This document shows, piece after piece, positions 42,618 to 51,662 of a stretch of DNA of 64,000 bases; position 1 is the first letter of the stretch, and the number at the start of each line of letters is the position of its first letter. Source of the stretch: Akkermansiaceae bacterium (GTDB lineage Bacteria; Verrucomicrobiota; Verrucomicrobiia; Verrucomicrobiales; DEV007); assembly GCA_024233085.1 (NCBI GenBank), contig JACKQC010000012.1:1-64000 (forward strand), in the 5' to 3' direction. The notes beneath the pieces are model-generated. The model had not been told where the DNA came from, did not search any database, and saw only the letters and a program-made list of their open reading frames with translations. The position numbers and the translations under genes were made by a program.

Positions 42618-45600
42618 TCACTGCTTCAGCGTCTCCAGCCAGGTCACCAAATCCGCCAGGCCCTCCGCGCCGACGACCGCCGCGAGTCCGGGTGGCATCA
42701 GGCTCTGCTCCAGGTCTTCGCGCTTCGCGATCTCCGACTTCGGCACGCTCTGGTCGATCCCGCCCGGCAAGCGAAGCTGCAAGTCCTCGTCCGTCTCGCC
42801 CGTCGCGTAGCCGACCAGTGCCGCGCCGTCCTTCTTCGTCACGCTGACGCCGTGAAAGCCGTGCGAGATCGCCGCGCTCGGGTACAGAATCGCCTCGAAC
42901 AGCGCGTCTCGGCTTAGCTTGTTGCCGATCTGCGACAAATCGGGTCCGAAATCGATCCCCTGCCCCTTCACCCGATGGCAGGTGTTGCAGGTCGCCTTCG
43001 CGAACCACTCGGCGCCCTTCGCGGCGTCGCCCTTCATCCCAACCAGCTCGGCCATGGCCGGAAAATTCTCCGCGCCCGCCGCCTTCGGCACCGGCAGAAT
43101 GACCGCGCCGTCGTTCCGCAGGCCGGCATCCGGACTCCGCGCGATCGCCAGCGCCGCGACCGGTCTGAGGGCCTTGTCGATCCGGCCCTCCTGCGCCAGC
43201 TTCAACAGCTCGCGGCCGCTCCGGCCGTTGGTGGCCATGGCGTTGACGAGTTCGATCTTCAGCGGCAGGGGCGTCTCCTTGCGGTTCAGTTCGCCCGCCA
43301 GCACATTCCCGGCGTCGCGCTCGCCGGTGCGCCCGACGGCCCGCGCCAGCGCCGCCGCCCGCGGGAGATTGCCCGGGTCGCGGAGGTATTCCGTGAGTTT
43401 TCCGCGATTGGTCTGCATCAGCAATTGCGCGGCCTTGGCCGACTCGGGCGCGTCGGGGTTTTTCTCGACGAAGGCGGCCAGTTCGTCCGGGAACCCGGTC
43501 AGATTCAGTTTTTCCGCCAGATTGACGAACTCGGCCGTGCCGCGAATGGGGGCGAGGAGTTCGTTCAGGCGCTCCGGTCCGCCGTCGATTTTGGCGATGG
43601 CGTCGGGGCCGAGTTGGGCGGCCGCCCACAAGGCCGTCTCCGGGATGTTCAGAGAAAAAAGCTGCTGCTCGAGTTCCACCCGCACCGCATCGTCCGCGAG
43701 GAAATGGAGACTTCTCAAGTACCTGGGCATCGGAACCGGGTTTGATGCCGTCAAATAGCCCATCAATTCTGATTTCGCCGCCTGCGGTGCGCGTATCCTC
43801 CACGAAATCTCCGAAAAGGCCTCCACCGCTTCGGCAGGCTCGCCGACAAAGTCCTCCGGAAGATAGGTGGCAAATCGGCTCTCCGGGTGCAAGTCCGCGC
43901 CGATGCCCAACGCCTCCAACATCCAGCGATCCCCCGGTTCGAACTGACGCGCCAGTGTCGCCCAGAGGGCATCAGCCCTTTCTCCATCGTCAAAGCGCAA
44001 CGCAATCGCCGCGTCGCGCCGAACTCGCGCATCGGGATCCGAAACGAGCTGTGCGATCGCCGAAATCGCCCGCTTCGGCTCGTTCAACCGAATCGCCCGG
44101 AGCGCGGCGACGCGAAGGTCCGGCTCCGCGTCGTCGAGCGCCTTGGATGTCGCCATCGACCCGATTCCCGACTTCGCCAGAATCCACAGGGCGCGAGCCC
44201 GCATGCGCGGGGAACGGGCGGTATCGCTCACGACCCCCATCAGCGCCGCGGAAATATCGGACTGAAGGGAAACGCCAATCGTCGGGATCGCCGGGTAGAA
44301 AAACTTCCACGCCGAGTAGCGCGTCGCCTCGTTCGGTGAGCCGAGCGCCGAAAGAGCCTCCTCGACCGTGTTCGGCGTTTCGCCCGCGACTTCGTAGCGC
44401 TCCGCCTTCCCTTTCGGAATCACCCGAAAAATCCGTCCCTTCTCGATGTCCCCCATCCCGTGGCCGCCCACGCCGGGATCGTACCAGTCGGCCACGAAGA
44501 GCGAGCCGTCCGGCGCCGCGCACACATCGCTGGGGCGGAACCAGCGATCCTTCGTCGATTTCAGCAGATCGACCGTTTGGGTGACCTTGTAGCCCGCGCC
44601 GTCCGGTTCCGTGAGATAGCTGCGCACCACGTTCGGCCCGGCGTCGCAGTGGATCAGTTGGCCGCGAAAAATCTCCGGCAACAGATCGCCCTCGTACACC
44701 ACCAGGCCCGTCGGCGAGCCGGCCCCCGTGACGAGCAGGTTGGGCACCACGCCGGGATCGTTCTGGTGCCAGTGCCGCTCGGGAATGCTTTCCGACATCC
44801 CGATCCGCGGATCGCGCCAGCCGGCCCCGGTGATCTCGTCCTTGTAGCCGAAATTCCCGAATTCCATCACGTAGTTGATCCGCACCGCCTGGTTGCCGTC
44901 GTCGTCGTTGTCGCTCTGCCAGACCGTGCCGAAGGAATCGACCGCAACTTCCCAGTTGTTGCGGAAATTCCACGCCAGCATCTCGACATTCCTCCCGTCG
45001 AGGTCGCAGCGGAACACCATTCCCTCCTGAAAGGGCCGGTTGTTCTGGTTGGTGCATTTCACCCCGTGAATGTCGGTGATGAGATTGCCCTCCGGATCGC
45101 AGAGCCGCTGGCCGGCGTTGCCGAAGTTGAAATACAGCCGCCCGTCCGGCCCGAAATGCACCGCGTGAACGCCGTGGTCGTGCTGTTTGCCGCCGATGTT
45201 GGAAAACATCACCTCCTTGCTTTCCGCGTCCGCCTTGCCGTCGCCGTCGCGATCGTAAAGGGAAAAAACCTCATCGCCGCAACTGACGATGACCCGCTCG
45301 CCGAGCACGCAGATCCCGTGCGCCGAATCGACATCGTGCCCCTGGTAAAAGACCGTCGATCGGTCGGCCTTCCCGTCGCCGTCGGTGTCCTCCAAGATCA
45401 GAATCCGGTCGCCCTCGGGCCGCTTGCCCTGGTTGCGGCGGTAATTGACGATGTCGCAGACCCAGACCCGGCCTTTCGCGTCGATGTCGATGCTGCTCGG
45501 TGAGGCGATCATGGGCTCGCTCGCGAAAAGCTGCGCCTCCAGGTCGGGGTGAACTTCGAGGGAATCCAGCGCCTCGCCCGCCTCGCGGCCCGGTTCGCTT

Positions 45601-47087
45601 GTCTTCTTCACATACTCGTCCGCCACTCCCCCGCTCTGGTTGAAAACCGCGAAGCGCACCGAGGTCGGCGTCTTCGCCATCCCGTTCCGAACCGTCCCGC
45701 CGTCGTCGAGAACGCCGCGCGCCTTGAAGCGTCTCGCGCCATCGGGCAGGTCGTAGGCGATCACCGCGTTCGCGTGCCCGCCGATGCCGTTCTTCACGAC
45801 TTCGCCCTTCACCCGGATCGGCTCCCCCCGGCAGTTGGCGTTTTTGTTCAGACTGCCGAAGCCGTTGGAGGCCGCCTTCCAGTTCAGATCCGTGAGGTTC
45901 TTCTCCGACCCATCGGCCATCATCAGGCGTGGTTCCGCCCAGGCGGCCCAGTCGTTCGAAATGCCGTCTCCGGCGTCCGAAATCACCAGCACCAGTTCCT
46001 TCGACTCGGCCGGCAGTTCGACGTCGATCTCGACGCTGTGCGACGGAGGGTTCGAATGGGCGACGATGGGCGATTCATACAGGGGTTTCGCCCCCGGCTT
46101 CGCCGCCTTCGGTTTCGAGTCCGCGGCCTTCCCGCGGCCGCGCCCCTGCTCCCCGCCGTGCTCCAGCGCGTTGGCCTCCAGCGCCTCGCGGGTCGGCCTG
46201 GCCGTCTCGACGCCGCCCTCGGGAATGTCCAGTCCGGCCGTCCACGCCACGCCGTTGAGCACTGTTTTGCGGAAGTTGTCGTCCTCCCAGTTCCAGTGGA
46301 AATGCAGGCCCGTGAAGCCGAAGCCGCGGCCGTTCGCGTAGTCCTCCCCGCGCTGGTAAGCCCACGCTACATGCTGCGGCTCGCCCTTCGCCACCGCCTC
46401 GCGCACCGCCGGATTGCCCTCGTGGGCGCCGTCTGGCCGCTTCATGGTGTCGTCGGGAGCGACCGCGGAGAGGATGGGCGTCACGCCGTTCATGCCCTCC
46501 ACGAAGCGCATGTGAAAATACCACTCGTCATTGATCCCGAACGCCTTCAGCCCGCGCGCGGCGGGGTGCTCCGAGAACACCTCGAACTTCGGCCGCCACG
46601 TCGGATTCACCGACCAGTTCGTCTCGAAATACCCGCCCATCCAGGCGAGCATGCCCTTCGCGCTCGGCCCGATCGGCACTTCGACGCCGTAATGCAGGCA
46701 GGCCAGCCCGGCGCCCGTGCGCATGACCTTGTCGAACTCCGGCACATGCCCGTTCACCAGATGCCCACCGCCGCCGGAGCAGAAAAAGATCACCGAATCG
46801 GCGTCGCGAAAAAACGACTCCGGATCGGCCGGCCAGTTGATCGAGTAGCGCGACTCGATTTTCGCGTCCGGATAGCGCTCCTCGAGCCACTCGCCGATCA
46901 GCCGGCAGCCGGCGGCGTATTCGTGGGCGCCGAAACCGTGCGAGGTTTTGTGGGAAACGAAGCAGAGCACGGTTTTTCCGTCGTCCTTCGGACCGCCGAA
47001 AACGGTTCCCGCGAGGAAAAACAGGGCCAAAACGAGGGCGGACCCAACAGGGTTAGGTCGAGGAGTCAACAGGGTTGGGTCGGACAT
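42618..47087 (-). CDS. ThuA-NPCBM-like-PVC heme-binding dehydrogenase fusion protein
   Basis: A 1489-residue exported protein. In order: a signal peptide (VLALFFLAGTVFG); a ThuA-like domain (about residues 30-280; VLCFVSHKTSHGFGAHEYAAGCRLI, FFCSGGGGHLVNG, GRGFGFTGLHFHWNWEDDNFR); an NPCBM-like sandwich (about 350-500); a PVC-type propeller dehydrogenase domain (about 520-930; PSSIDIDAKGRVWVCDIVNYRRN, VHAVHFGPDGRLYFNFGNAGQ, VADWYDPGVGGHGMGD); HEAT-like helices (about 950-1330); and a C-terminal cytochrome c (CNTCHRVKGQGIDFGPDLSQIG, about residue 1367). ATG 47087 is used. Two AACAGGGTT units directly encode its first residues (SDPTLLTPRPNPVG). It probably oxidises sugars in the periplasm; the substrate is unknown. 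Confidence 0.92.
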   Translation of the reverse strand: MSDPTLLTPRPNPVGSALVLALFFLAGTVFGGPKDDGKTVLCFVSHKTSHGFGAHEYAAGCRLIGEWLEERYPDAKIESRYSINWPADPESFFRDADSVIFFCSGGGGHLVNGHVPEFDKVMRTGAGLACLHYGVEVPIGPSAKGMLAWMGGYFETNWSVNPTWRPKFEVFSEHPAARGLKAFGINDEWYFHMRFVEGMNGVTPILSAVAPDDTMKRPDGAHEGNPAVREAVAKGEPQHVAWAYQRGEDYANGRGFGFTGLHFHWNWEDDNFRKTVLNGVAWTAGLDIPEGGVETARPTREALEANALEHGGEQGRGRGKAADSKPKAAKPGAKPLYESPIVAHSNPPSHSVEIDVELPAESKELVLVISDAGDGISNDWAAWAEPRLMMADGSEKNLTDLNWKAASNGFGSLNKNANCRGEPIRVKGEVVKNGIGGHANAVIAYDLPDGARRFKARGVLDDGGTVRNGMAKTPTSVRFAVFNQSGGVADEYVKKTSEPGREAGEALDSLEVHPDLEAQLFASEPMIASPSSIDIDAKGRVWVCDIVNYRRNQGKRPEGDRILILEDTDGDGKADRSTVFYQGHDVDSAHGICVLGERVIVSCGDEVFSLYDRDGDGKADAESKEVMFSNIGGKQHDHGVHAVHFGPDGRLYFNFGNAGQRLCDPEGNLITDIHGVKCTNQNNRPFQEGMVFRCDLDGRNVEMLAWNFRNNWEVAVDSFGTVWQSDNDDDGNQAVRINYVMEFGNFGYKDEITGAGWRDPRIGMSESIPERHWHQNDPGVVPNLLVTGAGSPTGLVVYEGDLLPEIFRGQLIHCDAGPNVVRSYLTEPDGAGYKVTQTVDLLKSTKDRWFRPSDVCAAPDGSLFVADWYDPGVGGHGMGDIEKGRIFRVIPKGKAERYEVAGETPNTVEEALSALGSPNEATRYSAWKFFYPAIPTIGVSLQSDISAALMGVVSDTARSPRMRARALWILAKSGIGSMATSKALDDAEPDLRVAALRAIRLNEPKRAISAIAQLVSDPDARVRRDAAIALRFDDGERADALWATLARQFEPGDRWMLEALGIGADLHPESRFATYLPEDFVGEPAEAVEAFSEISWRIRAPQAAKSELMGYLTASNPVPMPRYLRSLHFLADDAVRVELEQQLFSLNIPETALWAAAQLGPDAIAKIDGGPERLNELLAPIRGTAEFVNLAEKLNLTGFPDELAAFVEKNPDAPESAKAAQLLMQTNRGKLTEYLRDPGNLPRAAALARAVGRTGERDAGNVLAGELNRKETPLPLKIELVNAMATNGRSGRELLKLAQEGRIDKALRPVAALAIARSPDAGLRNDGAVILPVPKAAGAENFPAMAELVGMKGDAAKGAEWFAKATCNTCHRVKGQGIDFGPDLSQIGNKLSRDALFEAILYPSAAISHGFHGVSVTKKDGAALVGYATGETDEDLQLRLPGGIDQSVPKSEIAKREDLEQSLMPPGLAAVVGAEGLADLVTWLETLKQ
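47041..47081. repeat. AACAGGGTT-type element, two direct units at the ThuA fusion start
   Basis: cccaacagggttaggtc and gtcaacagggttgggtc lie in the same orientation 22 bp apart. On the minus strand they encode residues 3-16 of the ThuA fusion protein, between its start codon and the hydrophobic core of its signal peptide. Confidence 0.85.
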
Positions 47088-47157
47088 GGGCGGATTCTGG
47101 CCGTTCCGGGCCAAAATTCAAGCCTCCGCGACCGCTCGATCGCGCGACCGGCCGCCC

Positions 47158-49008
47158 TCATCCCCGGCTTGCCGCCGCGAGCAGGGTGCCGAGGGCGTCA
47201 GGGTCCATCCCGTAAACGTCCGGCAGCCAGCGCAGCCCCGTCTCGCGATCCAAGGCGGGAAAGGCGGTGAAATAGACGATGAAAACGTGGATCGGCCGCT
47301 TGAGCGGCACGATCTTGCGGTCGCCGGCGTTCATGGCTCGATCGATCGATTTTTCGTCCCAGTCGGGATCGTCGCGGAGCACCCACTTGGCGAGGTCGCC
47401 GGGATGCTGGAGCCGCACGCAGCCGTGGCTATGGTCGCGCTCCGAGAGATTGAACAGGCTTTTCTGCGGCGTGTCGTGGAAGTAGACGTTGTGGTCGTTG
47501 GGGAACAGAAACTTCACCAGCCCGAGGGCGTTTCCGTATCCGGCCCGCTGGCGGATGGTCAGCTTGCCGGCGGCGACGAGGTCGAGATTCTGCCGGGTCA
47601 CGCGCATCACGGTGGCGGGCTCGAAGTTTTTCACGATTTCGTAGCCGTGCCGCGAGAGGTAGGAATAGTCGCGCCGGGCGAGCGGGAGGGTTTCGTTGAC
47701 GGCGATGCTGTTCGGTATCCACCAGTAGGGGCGGAAGACGACCTGCTCCATGGTGTCGCGAAAGATGGGCGTGCGGCGGCCGTCCTCGTCGCGTCCGAAG
47801 ACGATCCGCATGGTGACGCCGAGCCGTTCGCCGTCAAAGCCGTGGATCTCGCCGGCGGGGAGATTGGCGACGAGATAGCGATCGCCCATATCGTTGGGAA
47901 TGAGACGGGCGCGGTGAAGATTCAGCACGATGGACTGGCGGTCGCGGTTGGCGTCGCGGCTGAGGGTCGCGAGGGTTTTCGGGCCGAGGATGCCGTCGGC
48001 GCTCAGACCGTTGTCGCGCTGCCAGGCGCGCAGGGCGCTTCCCATTTCGCGGGTAAAAAATGCGCCGGCGTTTCGCGCCTCCTCCTGGGGCAGGTAACCC
48101 CTGTCCGCGAGGAGCCGCGCCAGTTCGGGCGCCTGGCGATAGGAGTGACCGGCCGAGGCGAACCCGGTGAACCGGATGCCGGCCGGGGTCGGATTCGCCA
48201 GGCTGGCGAGCCACGCCTCGCGGAGGCGGCGGTAAATCCAGTTCGCGGGCACGAACCCCTCGAGCGCGCGCTCCGGCTCGTTCCGGTGACGGCGCAGCGC
48301 GGCGGAAAAATCGCGGGTGACGTTGGCGGTGTGGGTCTTCGAGTCGATGGTGCCGGGGGTGTCGCCCTGGTTCCACGCGGGCCAGATGAGCTGTTCGGTG
48401 GCGGGTCCCTCCTTCAGCAGCAGCGCGGCTTCGGCGAGCTGAAGCGTCAGGCGCACGTCGTCCACGGTGACGCCGAAGTTGGGCTCCGGGATCGGCTTTT
48501 CCGCCGGCGGAAACATGCCGGGGATGGCTTCGGCATCGAGCGCGTGACTGCGCAGCGCGTCGTTGAGGCGCTCGAGGACGAGGTCCGGGTTCCAACCGCT
48601 CCAGCAGGGCTCGTATTCGGCGTCCCGGTAGGCGCCCTCGCACATGCCGAGCAGGCGCACGCGCCGGCGCACGGGGAGTTCGGACAACACGAGAAGCTTT
48701 CGCGCCACATCTTCGATGACAATTTTCCGGGGATCGACCGGCGGAAGCGGCGGTCCGTATACCTCGCCCGCGTCGTCGGTTTTGGCTTCGGTCCGGGGCG
48801 CGGCCACGGGTGCGGGCGTCGCTTTCAGTTCCCGCGCCACCTTTTCCGCCGGGACCGCCACGGGCACCGCCTCGGGATTGGGAAAAAGCGGCCGCGGCTT
48901 GGCGGGATCGGGCGCGCCCGAAGCCAGAATGACGCCGGCCCACGCCACGCCGGCGGCGACGGCAACGGCGCGGAAAACCGCCAGCCCGCTATGAAACCAC
49001 ACTTGCAT
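47158..49008 (-). CDS. L,D-transpeptidase YcbB/YkuD family
   Basis: A 616-residue cell-wall enzyme from ATG 49008 with an N-terminal signal/anchor (AVFRAVAVAAGVAWAGVILAS). After a Pro/Lys-rich linker come the YcbB scaffold region, a peptidoglycan-binding helix bundle (ARNAGAFFTREMGSALRAWQRDNGLSADGILGPKTLATL), and the YkuD catalytic domain with SHGCVRLQHPGDLA (nucleophile Cys530, His just before). It forms 3-3 crosslinks in peptidoglycan or anchors proteins to it. The size matches YcbB (LdtD). It diverges from the sigma-factor gene. Confidence 0.92.
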   Translation of the reverse strand: MQVWFHSGLAVFRAVAVAAGVAWAGVILASGAPDPAKPRPLFPNPEAVPVAVPAEKVARELKATPAPVAAPRTEAKTDDAGEVYGPPLPPVDPRKIVIEDVARKLLVLSELPVRRRVRLLGMCEGAYRDAEYEPCWSGWNPDLVLERLNDALRSHALDAEAIPGMFPPAEKPIPEPNFGVTVDDVRLTLQLAEAALLLKEGPATEQLIWPAWNQGDTPGTIDSKTHTANVTRDFSAALRRHRNEPERALEGFVPANWIYRRLREAWLASLANPTPAGIRFTGFASAGHSYRQAPELARLLADRGYLPQEEARNAGAFFTREMGSALRAWQRDNGLSADGILGPKTLATLSRDANRDRQSIVLNLHRARLIPNDMGDRYLVANLPAGEIHGFDGERLGVTMRIVFGRDEDGRRTPIFRDTMEQVVFRPYWWIPNSIAVNETLPLARRDYSYLSRHGYEIVKNFEPATVMRVTRQNLDLVAAGKLTIRQRAGYGNALGLVKFLFPNDHNVYFHDTPQKSLFNLSERDHSHGCVRLQHPGDLAKWVLRDDPDWDEKSIDRAMNAGDRKIVPLKRPIHVFIVYFTAFPALDRETGLRWLPDVYGMDPDALGTLLAAASRG

Positions 49009-49177
49009 CGGAACGGAACGCCACTCTCCCGGATTCGCCGGGGAATGAAAAGGCAAATCGACCGCCGGACGCGTTTTCCACGCTTGCCGTTGACCGGGGA
49101 TGGCGTTTTCGGGTAGCGTTCGCCGGGTTTTGCATCCTTCTTCAGATCTCTCCCAACCGCCTCCCCTTCCATCTCGA

Positions 49178-49897
49178 ATGTCCGACTCCCCCGCCCCGAC
49201 CTACAGCGCCGATGTCTCGAAATACGCGGACGACTACGACCTGGTGCGCCGCGCGCTGGACGGCGACGAGTCCGCCGTGACCGAGTTCGAAAAGGAATAC
49301 CGCGGCACGCTGGAACGGGTGCTGATGGCGCGGGGAATCGACCGCGTCGCCGCCGAAGACCTCGCGGCGGACATCATCTCAGAATGCTTCGGCGCCGGCC
49401 GCAAAGGCGAGACGACGCGGCCGTTGCTGGAGAAATTCGAGGGCCGCTCGTCGCTGTCCACCTGGCTGATCCGCATCACCTGGAACCGCTGGCTCGATCT
49501 GCGCCGCCGCGACAAATTCCGCGGCGAATTGCCGGAATACGAGGACGACGCCGCGCGCGGGGTGGACCGCTTCGACCGTGTCGCGGCCGAGGACGACGAG
49601 GACGACTTTCTCGAGACGGACTTGGCGGAACTGATGGCGGGCGCGATCCGGGAGGCCTTCGCGAGCCTCGAACCGGATGTCCTGGTCATGCTCCGGCTTT
49701 CCTACCTCCACGGCATCAGCCAGACCGAGATCGCCGCCATGTGGCAGTGCGACCAGACGCGGATCAGCCGCGCGCTTTCGGCGGCGCGGACCCAGGTCGC
49801 GGCGGAAACCATGCGCCTGCTCCGGGCGAAGGACCCGGAACTCCAGATCGATTGGGATGACTTCAAACGCCTCTGCGCCTATGGAATCGAACTGTGA
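49178..49897 (+). CDS. ECF-type RNA polymerase sigma factor
   Basis: A 239-residue sigma-70-family factor. Region 2 spans about residues 20-110 (LVRRALDGDESAVTEFEKEYRGTLERVL, EDLAADIISECFGAG, FEGRSSLSTWLIRITWNRWLDLRRRD). An acidic linker (AAEDDEDDFLETDLAEL) precedes region 4 (about 165-220; AFASLEPDVLVMLRLSYLHGISQTEIAAMWQCDQTRISRALSAAR). ATG 49178 is used. There is no recognised anti-sigma gene, but a 73-residue acidic protein follows, then a GAF protein and a subtilase, all on the same strand. Confidence 0.88.
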   Translation: MSDSPAPTYSADVSKYADDYDLVRRALDGDESAVTEFEKEYRGTLERVLMARGIDRVAAEDLAADIISECFGAGRKGETTRPLLEKFEGRSSLSTWLIRITWNRWLDLRRRDKFRGELPEYEDDAARGVDRFDRVAAEDDEDDFLETDLAELMAGAIREAFASLEPDVLVMLRLSYLHGISQTEIAAMWQCDQTRISRALSAARTQVAAETMRLLRAKDPELQIDWDDFKRLCAYGIEL

Positions 49898-50013
49898 CCG
49901 CGGGAAAAGGGGCGCCGCCCCCGATCCGCGGAAATAATTCGCATAAAGCCGCCGCGCCGCCCGTCCCTCCGCCACAAACAAGTCATTCTCATCCCATCCC
50001 ACTCCCCAAAACG

Positions 50014-50235
50014 ATGAACAACGAATTCGAAATCCTGAGCGCCTTTCTGGAAAGCTTCGAGCCCGAGGTTTCGGGACGGAGCGCCGAACCGGTTTCCGAC
50101 GCCGATCGCAACAAAATCGAGCGCTTCGCCCGCGGCGAACTCGGCGCCGACGAGCGCGCGGCCGTCGCGCCCATGCTCGCCGCCAACGAGAACGCCATGC
50201 GGGTGTTGCTCCGGGCGCTGGGCAAGGGCGCCTGA
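50014..50235 (+). CDS. Small 73-residue protein, possible anti-sigma-like partner
   Basis: An acidic/amphipathic protein (MNNEFEILSAFLESFEPEV...). The motif IERFARGELGADERAAVAPMLAANENAMRVLL resembles the helical anti-sigma domain, where a GEL...DERA turn is followed by a helix, but the zinc ligands of ZAS factors are missing. ATG 50014 is used, as the 40 codons before it are Pro-rich and unlikely. It lies 116 bp after the sigma gene and 34 bp before the GAF gene. The role is inferred. Confidence 0.6.
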   Translation: MNNEFEILSAFLESFEPEVSGRSAEPVSDADRNKIERFARGELGADERAAVAPMLAANENAMRVLLRALGKGA

Positions 50236-50269
50236 GCCGCGCGGACCCGCCTTTTCCGACTTCGACTCG

Positions 50270-50863
50270 ATGACCGGACGGCTGAACTTCCTCGCGGATC
50301 CCGGGCTCGCCGAAGCGGGCGCGCGCGCCGAGGCGTGCCTGAACCAATGGCTCGCCGGTCTGGACGAGGCGGATTACGGCGAATTGATCGATCCGCTCGC
50401 GCGCAAAGTTCTGCACGGCGCCTTCCAATGGGTCGGCGCCGACGAGGGCACGGTGTGGCTGATCGACGGTGGGGAGGAAAACCTGGTGGCCGCCTACAAC
50501 AGCGGTCCCCGCGCGGATGAACTCACCGGCCACCGCCAGCCGATCGGACGAGGCATTGTGAGCCTGGTTTTCGCCAACGAACGAAGCTACTGCGAGAACG
50601 AGATCGCCGCGCGCGAAGCCCACGACGACACCGTGGACCGCAAGCTCGGCACCCGCACCGAGGCCATGCTCGCCACGCCGTTCTATTTCGCCAACGCCCT
50701 CCGGGGGGTCATCTCCTGTGTCCAACTTTCGCGGGAAGACGGCTCCGCGCCCCCCGGCTTCGACACCCGGCACGCGGAGGAACTCGCCGCCACCGGCGCC
50801 GTGCTCGACCGGATGATCACCGGCCGGCTTCTCGCCGCCGCGCTCGGTCTCGACCATGCCTGA
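50270..50863 (+). CDS. GAF-domain protein
   Basis: A 197-residue soluble protein. The GAF core spans about residues 40-180: VLHGAFQWVGADEGTVWLIDGGEENLVAAYNSGP, PIGRGIVSLVFANERSYCENEIAA, RTEAMLATPFYFANALRGVISCVQLSRE, closed by a long C-terminal helix. There is no kinase or cyclase output domain, so it probably binds a ligand and acts by contact. Its stop overlaps the subtilase start by 8 bp (ATGCCTGA), so the two are translationally coupled. Confidence 0.85.
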   Translation: MTGRLNFLADPGLAEAGARAEACLNQWLAGLDEADYGELIDPLARKVLHGAFQWVGADEGTVWLIDGGEENLVAAYNSGPRADELTGHRQPIGRGIVSLVFANERSYCENEIAAREAHDDTVDRKLGTRTEAMLATPFYFANALRGVISCVQLSREDGSAPPGFDTRHAEELAATGAVLDRMITGRLLAAALGLDHA

Positions 50864-51629
50864 CTCCGCGCCTCAGCCCTGGCCCACTCTGGGCGAAGCC
50901 CGCGACGCGCTCCGCTCCGGCACCGGCGAGGGCGTGCGCGTCGCCATCGTCGACTCGGGCATCGACACGCGCCATCCTGCCCTCGCGGGGCTCGCCCTGG
51001 CCGATTCCGTCACGGTCACCAGCGACGGCGTGCGTCTCCAGGTGCGCGACGAGGACGACGGGGATCTTTTCGGTCACGGAACCGCCGTGGCCGGCATCGT
51101 CCGCGAGATGGCGCCGGGCGCCGCCATCGGGAGTTTTCGCGCTCTGGACGGTCGAAACCGATCGCGGAGTTTCGTCATCGCCGAATGCGTCCGCCAGGCG
51201 CTCGCCCGGGGCTATCACATTGTGAATTGCAGCTTCGGCTGCCGCGGGCTCGCGAGATACGTGATGGACTACAAGGACTGGGTCGACGCCGCCTACGTCG
51301 CCGGAGTCCACGTGGTCGCCGCGTGCAGCAACGCGCATTTTTCCGTGCGGGAGTGGCCCGCGTGGTTTCCCTCGGTCATCGCCGTGGGCGTCGCCGACTG
51401 TGGCGAGCACGACCTGCGTTTCCAGCCGGGGGCGATGGTGTCCCTCGCCGCCATGGGCGAACGCGTCCGCGTCCCGTGGCTGGACGGCGCCTGGCGGTTG
51501 GAGACCGGCAGCAGCTTCGCCGCTCCCCGGGTGACCGGGATGATCGCGCGCCTGCTCTCGGTTTTCCCCGGCCTGCGTCCCGACCTGGCCAAGGCGCTGC
51601 TCTGCGCGCTGGCGACCGAACGGGAGTAA
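50856..51629 (+). CDS. Cytoplasmic subtilisin-like serine protease (S8)
   Basis: A 257-residue minimal subtilase with a full triad: Asp33 (AIVDSGID), His74 (FGHGTAVAGIV), Ser220 (ETGSSFAAPRVTG) and the oxyanion Asn159 (ACSNAHFS). It has no signal peptide or propeptide, so it should act inside the cell. It overlaps the GAF gene by 8 bp and is downstream of the sigma gene and the 73-residue gene. A ligand-sensing GAF protein coupled to a protease could cut an anti-sigma or other partner. That is inference. Confidence 0.88.
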   Translation: MPDSAPQPWPTLGEARDALRSGTGEGVRVAIVDSGIDTRHPALAGLALADSVTVTSDGVRLQVRDEDDGDLFGHGTAVAGIVREMAPGAAIGSFRALDGRNRSRSFVIAECVRQALARGYHIVNCSFGCRGLARYVMDYKDWVDAAYVAGVHVVAACSNAHFSVREWPAWFPSVIAVGVADCGEHDLRFQPGAMVSLAAMGERVRVPWLDGAWRLETGSSFAAPRVTGMIARLLSVFPGLRPDLAKALLCALATERE

Positions 51630-51662
51630 GATTCCCCGCGCCCTCTCCGAGCCGGAGCGGCC

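Noticed and set aside
45549..49116. Large plus-strand open frames antisense to the ThuA fusion and L,D-transpeptidase
   Set aside because: No start context or domains; both minus-strand genes are unambiguous.
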